From: Pisaster brevispinus
Lineage: Eukaryota > Echinodermata > Asteroidea > Forcipulatida > Asteriidae
Assembly (NCBI GenBank): GCA_023634235.1
Contig: JAMKCF010000020.1
Span: forward strand, 7,688,001 to 7,752,000
Length of the DNA stretch: 64,000 nucleotides
Reading direction: 5' to 3'
Shown here: positions 24,084 through 35,470 of the stretch, piece by piece
Layout: each line of letters starts with the position of its first letter
Numbering within the stretch: the stretch's first letter is position 1
Position numbers and translations under genes: made by a program
The notes under the pieces: model-generated
Databases searched by the model: none
What the model saw: only the letters and a program-made list of their open reading frames with translations
Told to the model about the DNA's origin: nothing

Positions 24084-24235
24084 TATTGACCCCCTTGCAC
24101 GATGCGCAGCGACACGCCTATCCTGTCCACCATTTAGAGAGTCAAAATGTACTCAAAGGAAGTGACTCCCAAAATGGTGGAAAAGGTTGACGCACATTTT
24201 GCGGAGGTGCGATCTGCATCTGCATGGGGTCAATA
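24084..24235. repeat. Short palindromic MITE, TATTGACCCC ends
   Basis: 152 bp; left TATTGACCCCCTTGCACG, right GCATGGGGTCAATA. Shared interior with 35962-36120: TCCTGTCCACCATTT in one strand and CCAAATGGTGGACAGGA in the other, so the two copies lie in opposite orientation. Confidence 0.7.
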
Positions 24236-24303
24236 TGAGCTGTGGTTCTGAAAAGAACCTGTGGTGTAACAACTCAACGTTTTGATCTGCATGTGCTATC
24301 TCT

Positions 24304-24539
24304 GGGCCCAATTTCATGGCTCTGCTCAGCATCGAACTCTGAGCTTACAATAACCATTCTTTGCCTGCAGGGCAAGCGCTGACTTTCGGTGCTAGCTGTT
24401 TAAGGGAAGAATGCCTTGTACGCATGCGCATAAGCAAAAATTCCCTGCTAACCTGTGAAATAAAGTAAGCGCGGAATTCCCATCTTCCGTAAGTGTTGAT
24501 TCTCTGGTTACGGTAAGCAGAGTCTTGAAATTGGACCCC
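24304..24539. repeat. MITE related to family B
   Basis: Ends GGGCCCAATTTCATGGCTCTG and CAGAGTCTTGAAATTGGACCC are inverted copies. The interior (236 bp total) differs from family B, so this is a sister family. Confidence 0.6.
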
Positions 24540-25612
24540 GATCATCTTCAAGACAAAAGTAGATTACTCTGTGGAAATGTAACATATAGAATGATGTGTC
24601 AAGGCCTTATAGTGACTGGTTTGAACAATGTTCAGGATCAAAATTGTTTTATTTATGTTATTTAAAGCTAAACAATTGTATTAAATACGGCTGGACCTAG
24701 CTTGTACTTGTTGTTGTGTGTGAGGCAAGTCTCAAAGATATAAAATAAAAAGCAAAAATGAAGTGAAGAGTGGAAGGTGAGGAACATTTTATATTGTGGG
24801 TTTTCCCAAATTATGAGCTAAGATACATGTTCTATGTAGTCTTCTCTGTTTGAAATGATGAGTTTGACGTGATGTCTTCTGATTGTGCTCCTCTGCTCCT
24901 TGTCTTTGATGAGCATTTGATAGACTGAGCTATAAATAAGTTTCAGTTCCCGGCGACTCCTTGGAATGTTACGATATTAACAGGAAGTGGAAATAAAAGA
25001 ACATCCCCCCAATGTAACTTCCCTTTAAAAACAATGATCTGAATAAAACCTTTAGAAAATGTTACTTAAAAAGAAAAACTGCCTGGGGAGAAGGATAATC
25101 CTAGGAAGGTTTCCCATGTTATCTTTCTTCCTTCCCTGGGTTGAGTAGTATTTGGTTGAATATAATCAATCTCATTACTTATACACAGGTGGTCAGAGCT
25201 GAGCAAGAGACGCAAAGCTTTGTGCCGCGACGATGCACGGCCACACACTCTCCTTACAATGATTCCTGGATAAGCAAGCCCCATCAGACGCTTCAACTCA
25301 TCTCACCCGATTAATTTGCTCGCGATTTCCTTACACACTGTTTGGCCACGCAGAAACTTGAGCCCAGAGCTTGCGGGGGCAGCATTTCTTTCTTAAATGT
25401 CACATGGCCATTCCTGTCGCCCAGCCTGGAAACTGTCTGTTGCTATGGTAACCGATTCAGGTACTTACTTGTACGTGAACTGGTTACGCCAGTACACATT
25501 CCTGTACTGATGTTATTTTGTTGTTGTATCAGAATTTATATTTGTGCAAGTCGTACAAGAAATGCAGAAGACACCCGTCCTTTTACCTGCATTATCTGAG
25601 CTTTATATACCT

Positions 25613-25765
25613 GGGCCCTATTTCATTAAGCATGAAAAAGCAGGATACCAGTCACAGATTGTACATGGGACATGGCTTTTTGGCTGGTAACCTTTTTCTA
25701 GTAAGCGTGGTCTTGTTGTGCTTAGCTACTTTTTGTGCTTAAAGCAGCTTTATGAAACTGGCCCT
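25613..25765. repeat. MITE family B copy
   Basis: It runs from GGGCCCTATTTCATTAAGC to GCTTTATGAAACTGGCCC; inner CTTGTTGTGCTTAGCTAC matches the family. Confidence 0.7.
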
Positions 25766-26050
25766 GATGATAAACCTAAAGAAAGCTTGCTCTTGTTTGT
25801 GAATGAGCAAGCTTTCTTTAAAAGATGTGACCAGACCTATAAATGATATGCAAGAAATAGTTCAGGTTCAGGTTTCTTTCCATACTATAAGGAAGTACAA
25901 TACAAGGGAAAACTTTAACAGAACTTAACAACAGTTTGGGGAGGTCAGACAAGAAGCCGAAGCTTGTACAAGGTCTGCCCTCTTCACAAATGATACAATC
26001 ATGAGTTTTTAAATTAGATGAGCAATAATCACTATATGCTATTGTTATTG

Positions 26051-26434
26051 AAGGGAAGGTACACGTTTGGTAATCACTCTAAAAAATTAATGGGAATAAA
26101 AACTTACTTGGTCAGAAGTACAGCAGCTGTCGATAGTACAAAGCTTTTGAGAAACATTTCAATTCAAAATAATGTGGTTATGGAAGAAGATTTCAGTTTT
26201 TATCCCCCAAAACTTGAATCTGAGAAATGTTTTGTCAGAAACATTTCTCAGATTGTGCATTCCTATTATGGATCATACTGCCTGCGTGGACATAACTGCT
26301 CCAGATTTTTGGCGATATCTCAAAAACGCGACCTGCCTTTTGAATTGAAACTTTCACAGGCTAAGTTTATTGTATATATCTACCGGTAGGATTAAAACAA
26401 TTGAACAGTTTCAAAACCCAAAGGTTTGCCTTTA
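26051..26434. repeat. Palindromic MITE, family D, near full length
   Basis: The copy runs from GGTACACGTTTGGTAAT to AAAGGTTTGCCTTTA. Shared blocks with the copies at 58588-58948 and 2160-2400 include AAAACTTACTTGG, GAGAAACATTTC, GGCGATATCTCA and ATTTTCACAGG. The centre contains the inverted pair GAGAAATG / CATTTCTC. No coding potential. Confidence 0.65.
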
Positions 26435-28595
26435 AATAGTTTTATTCAATAAATTCATAACCTGATAGATCAATAAATTAAGTTTTGAAATATTAACTAA
26501 AGGATATTAGTAATTTCGTCACATGGCAATTAAAGTAATATTTAAAGCTCCTAGTTATCATTAACCATTGAGAATAAGTTTTTTATAATACTTACATATA
26601 TGAACGCTACTTCTTAGATATTGAACAAGCTTGAGAAGTGCTTTTTTGCGGTTTCAGTTTTGAGAAGTTCGAGTCACGGCTGGCCAAAAAGTGAGTGGGA
26701 GCAAGTAATAAGTCAACAGTTTATTTTGGTTCTTATTGATTCCTTTTGATTGCAGAAAGAACACCCCAAATGGTTGCCTGATGCTAATGGTCAGTGATTT
26801 GACATTAATCCCATTTGGGTCAATAGAGGATCTACCCAATCAGAAGAGTCACGTGAAGCTCCCATGCTAAAACAAGGCACTTCCTGACAAAACTCAAAAC
26901 TTGGTTTATTTCCTCATCAAATAGATGAGACTAGACAATCTGTAGTGCCTACATGTACATGTAATTATTCTTATAAGATAAGTAATTCCAAACGTATGGA
27001 CTGTTTTAAGACATCAAATCACATTGATATCAATGCTGATGTCTTAGTGCTTTCAATTTTAATGCCATTTCACTATTTCTGAGAAGTAGGCCTACCTGAT
27101 TTTTGGCATAGATTCACACATTATTCACTACACACTGCTTCTGATAGGTCAGAAATAGCATGGCTGTCCAAAAACGGTGCTATCAGGTTTGGTCTTTTTG
27201 TCTTTTGCTTTATTATAGGGTTGTTCAGTTTATTTGTATACATCCAAAGTACATGCCAAGAAGGCTAGCTGAGAAACCTGGTGAACTACCTATGATAACA
27301 GCAGCATATAAACAGTAGCATGAGCAAGCACGTCACGTAGGCGCTAGACATATATTACTCTGTCGCCCGGGGTTCATTCAATCCTACGGGAGCTAGCGAT
27401 CGTGTCTAGCGGGGATATGAATACCAGGACCCAAGCAACCGACAAAACGTTTGCTTGCAGGGGGTGAAAGCGATACGGCAACGGCGATACCTACTGTCTG
27501 CACACAGAACAGCCATCTGGCCATCTCTGGTGTTCCTCTCACACCATGGGCCCTTCCTCCTGTAGAACCGTAAACCTCAGAATATTCCGTTTACACTCTT
27601 GTTCCATTCTTTATTGTCTGTATGTAAACACAATCTTCAAAAAGGGTGGTCAGTGTTTGTTTTGGAGATGAATTTTGTTTGCTCAGTATAATATGTCTGT
27701 TGTGCCACGAGCACTATTTTTTATGAAAACGCGCTTGAATTGCTAAATGATACATTTTACATATTGACTTTTTCTCTTCCCATGCGATTGTGTTTCTTGA
27801 AAAGGTCCAATATAAATTTGTAGTTGTCTCAAATACAACGTCTGCACAATGAGCAAATACAATGCAGAAGATATATTTCTACTTACAAAGACGCCATTAT
27901 GAACAACCGAGTGTCAGGTAGAATAATTATTTGCAGATTTAGTGTTTAACAAACTGAAGTATTATATTTATAAATAATAAAACAAACATTCGCACTTCTC
28001 ACCGGAATTAGAATTATATAAGTATTGAATGCATGTGAGTGCATTGTTGCAGAATAAAATCAACAGGTGAAATCTAGACCATTCCATTTCACGAGGCGAA
28101 TCCAAGTGAAATGGAAAAGCCAGATTTTACAGAGTTAGTTTATTCTGTGGTAATGCACGAACGAAATACATTTAATATCTGTTTTATATAACTCGCACAT
28201 AGATCCATGTCATTTGAACAATTTTCAAAACAGAAACTTGTCCACCCTACTCTCTGAAAACTATATAACTTTTTTTTTTACTTCTAAATAACGTAGACAT
28301 CTGGCTTCATGCAGCTTTGTCAGCCTTAATACGACCATGCCTCATTTGGGCAAATTATTAATCCGGGAATGAATATTCTAGAAACGACACTGTGACGCTT
28401 CCCAAGAATCCAAAGTGTTGTATTTAATATTTACCAATATAGGACTCCTATATTACATTTTGGGGTTTCGCGGCAGTATGCATGGCAAAATAAAGGATGA
28501 CATGTGACTTGTGTTCTACCAATCGAATGACAAGATCTTTGTGAAGTTATACAATAATTTTATGTACAAAACTAAAGTCCTAATAACTTCATGTC
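26435..28595. other. Unassigned intronic DNA with a CpG-richer segment at 27290-27600
   Basis: The segment has CpGs in CACGTCACGTAGGCGC, GTCGCCCGGGG, TAGCGATCGTG and GCAACGGCGATAC, unlike the flanks, and matches no repeat seen elsewhere in the window. An ATG within it (27546) gives only about 40 codons. It may be an alternative promoter or first exon, or a single-copy transposon relic. Confidence 0.4.
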
Positions 28596-29008
28596 GTGTC
28601 ATGGCCGAGCAGTCAAACGCACTGCACTCAAGTTCTGATGTTTCCCTGACCAGCAGAGTGTGGGTTCGAATCCCGGTCTTGACACTTTTAACAACACACT
28701 TAACCATTATTCCTTTGTCCTTAGGATGGAACGTAAAACCATAGGTCTTGTGTGTTGTGTCATGCACATATAAAAGCCTGTTTAAAGGAAAAGGGGTTCG
28801 CCCAGCCAGTGTCATCTGGTTTGGGTGGCTGCAGATTGCGCCATAGTACCTTTTAAACCATTACATGGTAGATGACGTAAATAAAAGGGTCTTGTATTTC
28901 ACACATATCTCTGCATACACTTTGTAGAAAAAATAATGAGCACTTTGGAACCCCTTAGGGTGTGATAAAGCACTATATAAGAACTGCATATTCTTATTAT
29001 TCTTGTCT
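28596..29008 (+). mobile_element. tRNA-Leu-derived SINE, family 3, full length
   Basis: The head (28596-28685) folds like a tRNA-Leu(CAA): acceptor GTGTCA with TGACAC, box A ATGGCCGAGCAG, anticodon loop CTCAAGT, a long variable arm and box B GGTTCGAATCC. The body follows (TCCTTAGGATGGAACG, GGTGGCTGCAGATTGCGCC), and the 3' end is GATAAAGCACTATATAAGAA plus an ATT-like tail, resembling L2/CR1-type LINE ends. That points to LINE-driven retrotransposition (inference). Confidence 0.78.
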
Positions 29009-29202
29009 TCCAATGTGTATAGTCAATTTCTCAAGGGTCATGAGTTAAAAGTTGTATGCCCCCAATTTTAGTAGATGATCTTTATTCTTTTAAATACTTT
29101 TTTTCTCTGAAAGAATGTGGACAAGTAATTTCATTCATTTCATGTATTAATTCTGGTTGTGAAGCCAAGGACTCTTAGAAAAGCGAACTTAATCAAAAAC
29201 TA

Positions 29203-29405
29203 GCCTAGAGCCTCATGGAGAGAAGACAATGAAGGAAGTTTTCATTTAAGATGTGGGAGGAAAACCCCAGAGAATTATTCCAGGGAAAACCCACGCAATT
29301 CAGCAGGGACTGAAAACCCAATCCACTTAGTGCCCCCGGTGGGATTTGAGCCAGGGTCCAAGAGGTGGAAGGCAAGACCGTACAAGATACCACTATGCCA
29401 ACCTG
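29203..29405 (-). mobile_element. tRNA-like SINE, family 4
   Basis: On the minus strand: GGTTGGCATAGTGGTATC, CTTGCCTTCCACCTCTTGG, box B-like GCTCAAATCCC, then body GATTGGGTTTTCAGTCCCTG, GCGTGGGTTTTCCCTGG, GGGGTTTTCCTCCCACATC. Matches a SINE body I recall from marine deuterostome genomes. Confidence 0.65.
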
Positions 29406-29419
29406 ACTACCCATCAATT

Positions 29420-29660
29420 ATGTTGTTTCAAAATGAAAAACATAGAAACACTTTCACATACTCCACAGACAACGTACGAAATACATGTGATGTGCAAAAT
29501 TGTCTGTACGTGGACGTGAGATAATGTCGGGATCTCAAAAATAATTCATTTTTAGTGTTTAATTAACTACAGCTTATCAAGTGGAAATCTTTGTGCAATA
29601 CCTTAAATGAAAGCTCTTATAATTTTCTCAAAAACCTTAAAAAATAGCTGTTTAAAACAT
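29420..29660 (+). repeat. Interspersed repeat I, copy 2
   Basis: ATGTTGTTTCAAAATGAAAA, AAATACATGTGATGTGC, AATGTCGGGATCTC and GCAATACCTTAAATGAAAGC match the copy at 6600-6850. Confidence 0.55.
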
Positions 29661-31464
29661 ATATCTGAATTTTTGGGGTCAAATCGGTCAAAAACCTGAC
29701 CAAGCATCTTTAATTCAGAGTAAATTCATGACTCCTGATTCTGTATTCAATGGATATGCTCCTTCAAAGCACCTACTACATTGTTGATTGCCTGCGGAGA
29801 CCCTTGGCCGAGATCCCAGGCCAGACTTCGGTGACATGTTCAAGTGAGAAATCCGTCATGAAAGAGGGTTGTAGGAGTTACGTGCAACGTCTAGGTGATC
29901 AAGTCAGGGGAGGTAGAGGGTTGTGGATTGAGGCCCTGGGATGTTCCTCTACTGCCACGTGAGCTTACACGGTTCCGGAGGCAGGTGAAGAGTTCTGTAG
30001 GGAAGGGGGAATCCATCCTATACATCCTATCTCATTCCTAACTGAGGTATATTTTCATTCCACTCACCCACACAGTCTCTTAATATATCAATGACCTCTT
30101 ATACAGAACATGTAAGTCGCCTTCATCACAAAAAAGTGACCTTGTGCATTCTGTGGTATTTCCTGGCAGGCAAGAACTTTCAAGTTCATTCCAGATGTTT
30201 TATTTTTTAGAACTTGTATTGTAAATTACCACATGAATTGTAAAAATGTCCAGCTGAATATGTTTCGAGATGTGTCCCCTCTCATATAAAGGAAGAAAAA
30301 ACATGTGCTGTGCAGACTTGATGAAACCTTCATTCTTCTTTCAAGTCAATATAGTCATACTGAGGCTTGGTGGACTAAATATTCAGATCCTTTAGATAGT
30401 GGTTCGCATTGCATTGACCTCGGTGTGATGGCAAAAAAAGGTCTAAAGGCCATACCTACTTCAATGGACGGCTTGACCCACGCAGGGGTTCAATTTGACC
30501 CATAACCTGATTGAAAAACATATCACTGGCCTGGACATGGGTATTGCCCAAAGAAGATAAAGCGCCATAGGTGCAAGATGGGGAACTGTAGCTCTATGTG
30601 TTGTTGGAACAAGCAAATGTTTTTTTATATCAGAGATGGTCATTGTCTACACTGACATATTGTTGCATCAAAAGAGCTGCTTGCTAAAATGGTGTCCTGT
30701 GCATATTTCACTTTTCAGCCCCAGTTCCTCATCTTGTGCCTTTGGCTCTCTATAATCTTTAATTTCCTGCTGGAACCATGCTCCGGGCAATTCCGGCCTG
30801 TGACTTTTGAGAGTATTTCATTGTTTAGTCATCTGTTGTTTTAATGATTGTAAAAGCATTTAATCAGTTCGCTTTGGAGGACACCATGACAGGCAATTCT
30901 CTTACGCAACACACAGCGGCAGTCTTAAAACCAGCATGTGTGTTGCAGCGTGTTGGCGGTGGTCATGTCAACAGGCCACGTGTGGTGGGACATTGGAAAT
31001 GTTGGTCATGGTTTAGTGGCCCCGGTCAAAGGGCACTGGAGACAACAAGTGGATTAAATCTTAGGATGGATTTGTTCCTAATTCCTTTGTGGAAGACCTG
31101 TTCCTCTCACATACCAGCCAGAATTTTTTGAAGAAGGATACTACTGCAATGTCATGAGACCTTTCATCTCCTGGATTCTATCTGTTCCAACAGGCATTGG
31201 TCGACATAATGGCTTTCAAACGGTCATATTGCGCTTGAAGCATGATAGTAAAAACTATATGGATTTATAAATATATATATGCCATTAAAATCTGTAAATG
31301 TCAAGGAGAAAACGTCTTTATATGGGTGTCCAAATTGAGTTTCATTTGACAAAACAAATTATTAGTAGATGGGGAAAATGGGTTGCTTATAGACTGAAAA
31401 TATTCCCACATGGGTTACAGGAAGAGGATTTTCAATCACACTCATACCCACCAGTAAACACCAC
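29661..31464. other. Unassigned intronic DNA
   Basis: Contains a minus-strand fragment of repeat E near 30140-30180; otherwise nothing recognised. Confidence 0.45.
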
Positions 31465-31900
31465 TTAAAGGTAGGGTCATCGTTTGGTTTTGGTGAACGG
31501 AAATGCTGATTTAATGGCAACATTTTCAAGAATGATACAATAAAAGTCCCCTGTGAATGTTTCAGTTGAATAGTTGAGAAAACAGGAAAAAAACTCACAG
31601 TATTTTCATCAAGAACATTGAATCATCCATGTTTAGCAAGGTGACAGGGGGTACCAACCACATCTCTGGCCGCAGCATTCAAAAACGGACACCACAGAAA
31701 TTTGAATCCCCAAAAGTCGCATTTATGTGATCTTTGGAGATTCAAATTTGTTGACATACTTTTATTGATTTCAAATCAATGGGCACTTCTGACGAAATAA
31801 TTTCATAAGGACGCTTACTTCCATTACCATCTTTATAACAAGTAGGTTTTCAGATAAAAATTACACTTTTTTTCGGGGTTACTGCCAAAGTATGACCCTT
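31465..31900. repeat. MITE family A, full copy
   Basis: It opens TTAAAGGTAGGGTCATCG and closes with CCAAAGTATGACCCTT. The middle has the family's GGTACCAACCACATCTCTGG and ACACCACAGAAATTTG blocks. Confidence 0.65.
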
Positions 31901-33104
31901 CTTATAACAAAGGTTTCACTTTCCCTTTTAAAATTTGTTGAATTGGTATTTATAGTTAATTTGTATGTCTGCATATTCCACTCTCAGTTGTAAAATATCT
32001 TTACAATGCAGTTTTGTTGTAATTGGACAGTTCCTGGCGAGACTGGGATTGATAAAGTCTTGATTTTGTTTTAATATATTCCTACCCAAAAACTATTGCA
32101 TTACTCTTGATAATGATTTATATCCAGCACCATTTCATCATATTGGACTTTTGGCATTGGGGGGGGGATGTAAGAATGTTCTTCCACTACATTATTTTGC
32201 ATTAGCTAATGGGTGCCCAAAGGTACAGGTATGGATTGGTTGTCAGAGCGCAAGCAATTCATCATCAGGATGTAACGCTTCGATCATTTCGCTTGGGCTG
32301 AGTTTGGTTTGACTTCCTCAAACACCTGGTGCGGCCTCATTAAAGAATGATCGGCATAATGTTCTTCTTACTTTAATCTTATTTTATTTTATATTTTTGT
32401 GCGTACAGCGACATTTTAAGCACGTGATTATATGGGTATTAAATGCAGAAATTTGCAGTTAGTAGCACTATGAAATTGTACCCAGTAAGATTATTATTCT
32501 AAATTACTATCAAAATTTTACCATTTGTGGGTAAACCTTTGTACTCAACAACTTTTTCCTTTTTCCTTCCTTTTGAGGGTCAAATAATCATGTCTTCTGT
32601 AAACGCAGTCGAGTGAAATGTAAAACTAAAAGAGCGAGAAACCAAAGTGACACTTTAAAAATTGTAGATAGTGTGAAACAACATGCATTCCAATTTACAT
32701 GTCCAAATGATCATTACAAGCACAAAGGCCCCTCCTGGGGGTCTTCTTGGTTGCTAAGTATCCACCATGTCTGCTCCTTCTTCAGTAGGAACATTTCATG
32801 TAGCACATCTCATTAAAAACTAACAACATGACATATCAATATCAGCTAATCAAACAAGTGTCAAATTTGGTTCTCAGGTTTGAAGCATCAATCAAGAATA
32901 CATAGCAGTGGCGTTGATTTACTTGTTTGTTTTTTTACTTCCATGTTTTTGCAAACATAGAAGGATTTGTTTACAAATCAAACACAAGTTGACAAGTTAA
33001 GTTTTTAAAATTTAATTTAGGGATAATTAATCGTTCGAGGGCAATTGTCACATTTTTTCCAGATTATTTTTGTATGGCAGAAACAATTTAAAGTGTAAAA
33101 TGCA
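31901..33104. other. Unassigned intronic DNA
   Basis: G9-10 run near 32160; no gene signal. Confidence 0.5.
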
Positions 33105-33236
33105 AATGTACATGTTCTTGGCTGTAAGTGTCTTGCTTAAAGACACAAGTGTCAAGACCGGGACTCGAACCCACACTCTGCTGATCAGAAACACCAGAGC
33201 TTGAGTTCGGTGCTCTAAACTGCTCGACCACGACAC
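33105..33236 (-). mobile_element. tRNA-Leu-derived SINE, family 3, 3'-truncated
   Basis: On the minus strand the head GTGTCGTGGTCGAGCAGTTT ... GGTTCGAGTCCCGGTCTTG is followed by ACACTTGTGTCTTTAAGCAA and stops soon after. Confidence 0.72.
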
Positions 33237-33360
33237 ACCATGTTAATAATGTGAACATGTATTTATTGGGCCATTTTTTTTAAATGCTGTGGATATGATT
33301 TGGATCAGTGGATAAAAACTTATGCTATAAACTATGTACACGGTGACATTACATAACAAA

Positions 33361-33620
33361 AGAGCCACAGAGCCTGGACTTCCTGCAGGCACGATTTGTA
33401 CACAGCCCAATGGAAGAAACATGAAATGGAGAGTGCACTGTATGATTTGTATCTTTTTTTAACATAAAGGGGGCACATCTCAAAACTTGTACAGCTGTTA
33501 GTTTTACATCTCTTGAGTTATCTGAAGTTATGACACAAAATGTAAGATTTCCCATTTACCAGTGTAGTATCTTGCCTGCCAGAAAGGCTATGGAATTTAC
33601 AATATGTCACTCTTTTTCTA
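33361..33620 (+). repeat. Interspersed repeat E, copy 2
   Basis: Closely matches 11195-11450: AGAGCCACAGAGCCTGGACT, GCACGATTTGTACACAGC, GTATCTTGCCTGCCAGAAAG. Confidence 0.6.
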
Positions 33621-34436
33621 AGAAAGGTTACATGGACTGTATCAAGAATTTGTCATATATTCCACCGAATGGATTCAATTTACTGTGTAGACGATTATTA
33701 GTGTATGTGTTCCCCTTTACTACATTTTTGTATAAGCACCTCCAAGCAAGCTGAGGGGTACCGAGTGTCAGAAATCAATTTGAGTTCTTTTCTCTCTTTT
33801 TCCCCCCGCTTCCCAGCAGCTAGCTGCCGCTTTGTTATTTTTCGTCTCCCTAATCGATTGATTGAATGTGTCTGTGGTGTTGGCTTATTTATCAGACGTC
33901 TCGCACCACTCATGCAGAAGGTGTTGATTCCCAATTGGGGCCCATGTGACTCTTTATTGACATTGGAATTCTGAACTGGGCCACTAGAGGGATGAATTGG
34001 GAACTTGTGGGAGACTTCCAAAGGTGTTGTGTGAGCATTTAGGGTGGAATGTGACTGGTCAATGACCTTTATTAAACACAATGTGGTGTGGTATCTCGAC
34101 CTGCTCTGTGGTTGTACTTTGTGTGTTCTAAACTGACTCATTTGTTCCCCGATTGGGGTGTACTTATACCCCATTCTGTCAAGAGGATATTAATGATCCT
34201 GGACTGGGAAACAAAATTGGTTTTCATCCCAATTTTGTTCACGCTCGTGGTAGCATTGTGCATGAATAGACCCACAGGGTTTGTTGACTTTTACCTCTAG
34301 TAGCAGTCTAGACTTTGCCACCATATGCACTCATTTTAAATAAAGTGGTAAGTTTAATATGCAGTGGGATTTAGTTTGCAGTTGGATCATGTTCCTGTAA
34401 CTTATACTTTGTGCCTAAATTGAAGTATATTAAAGC
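33621..34436. other. Unassigned intronic DNA with a 158-codon open frame
   Basis: The minus-strand frame 33698-34174 is the longest in the window but shows no domain, no periodic hydrophobicity and no splice context, so I do not call it a gene. The region otherwise lacks recognised repeats. Confidence 0.4.
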
Positions 34437-34530
34437 ACTGTATGCTCGATACCCTAGACTGGACCTGAACCAATGACCTTCTACATTTGAGAGTAGATGT
34501 ATTGACTGCTAAACCATGATAAAGCAAATG
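34437..34530 (-). repeat. tRNA-like SINE head, degenerate, possibly family 1
   Basis: On the minus strand: ATGGTTTAGCAGTC (box A-like) and GGTTCAGGTCC (box B-like) 40-odd bases apart, with TCTCAAATGTAGAAGGTC between, recalling CTAAATGACAAAGGTC of the copy at 42061-42230. No body recognised. Confidence 0.45.
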
Positions 34531-34587
34531 GATGAATGGTACTGGTAGTTCCAATCCTCCTTGTTTACATTTGTTTACTACAAAAAA

Positions 34588-35357
34588 TGTGACTTGCCAG
34601 CAGGACCAGTTAGCTCGTCATTTCACTAGTCCCTCAGCTTTTTCACTAGTTCATAGTTCAAATTAAGTAGGGATACTATTCAACACTGAACTAGCCAGCC
34701 GCACACTTGGAGCAAATTTTGACTGGTCCTCTGGTGTTCCACTGGACCACTGTTAGCGAGAATGCTGTTATGGTGCAAATCTGCACTGCTGTGGTCACTA
34801 TACCAGAGCATGCTAACTACCAATGCTTATCCTGTCAGCATGGAGGTAGAATTAGTATCTACCTCCATGCTGTCAGTAACACTCCTATGCACCCATGTCC
34901 TAGTCCTGATCCTAACCCTAAGCATTTAGATCACAAGGAATTAGTGGAACAGAGGGTTGTTGGAACATAGAGCAACCACCATACTGTCCATAGTGATTCC
35001 ATGGAGGAAGGAAAATCCATGGCGGTACTATCCATCCTTGAGGTCAATGGTCTACCTCTTTGTCTCCTTGCATTTTAGTTAATACTGGAGCATTCTGTTG
35101 GAACATTCAATCCAACAGAACGCTACAGCATTGCACTGTATTGCATTTTTTTTAGAAACTCCCATAAATAGTCCATAGTGGGCCGCCAGCAAAGTGCCAA
35201 TTAAAATACCCAAGGACCAGTCAAAATTCTCTCCCAATGGTCCAGCTGGCTACTTCAATTTTGAAAAGCATCCCTATTTAGTGTGAAACATGGACAAGTG
35301 AAAAAAGCTGACCGACAGGTGAAATGACAAGCTAACTGGTCCTGATGGTTTAGTCAC
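34588..35357. mobile_element. Palindromic element with inverted repeats of about 140 bp
   Basis: The left arm (34588-34735) and right arm (35207-35357) are diverged inverted copies; matching blocks include GGACCAGTTAGCT, GTCATTTCAC, CAGCTTTTT and TTTTGACTGGTCC. The centre holds two further hairpins: 34837-34871 (14-bp perfect arms AGCATGGAGGTAGA, 7-nt loop) and 35090-35123 (GCATTCTGTTGGA with TCCAACAGAACGC). No coding potential. A non-autonomous DNA transposon, possibly hAT-like; target duplication not resolved. Confidence 0.7.
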
Positions 35358-35470
35358 CAAAAAAGTTAAGGGCAAGACCTTCCAACTGTCTCCCCATCCC
35401 ATCATTTTAACAATGAGTTACAAAAAAATTATTCAGTAGCCATTGTTTTCCTCTTCTTTTCTGTACACAG

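Larger units (their letters stand above)
1..35470 (+). other. Upstream intron of the KCNQ gene (at least 35.5 kb, 5' end not in window)
   Basis: All sequence before the S1 exon. Because that exon begins in phase 2 and lacks a start codon, at least one coding exon lies further 5'. I looked for the conserved N-terminal coding signature before S1 (YNFLERP-like followed by a donor) and did not see it, so this is most simply one very long intron, as vertebrate KCNQ1 intron 1 also is. It contains only repeats and unassigned AT-rich DNA. An unrecognised 5' non-coding exon or alternative promoter inside it cannot be excluded. Confidence 0.7.

Noticed and set aside
26018..26389. 123-codon open frame
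   Set aside because: It lies inside a palindromic MITE whose other copies lack the frame.
27546..27671. Short ATG-started frame in the CpG-richer segment
   Set aside because: About 40 codons, no motif and no convincing donor in the phase needed by the S1 exon.
28596..28685. Possible functional tRNA-Leu(CAA) gene
   Set aside because: The fold is good, but the same head with the same SINE body recurs at 33105 and 57855, so it is a SINE head.
33698..34174. 158-codon minus-strand open frame, the longest in the window
   Set aside because: No recognisable domain, no splice or start context, and composition is like surrounding non-coding DNA.
1..35470. KCNQ exon 1 or alternative first exons
   Set aside because: No N-terminal signature before S1 followed by a phase-2 donor was found by reading; kept only as an open possibility.
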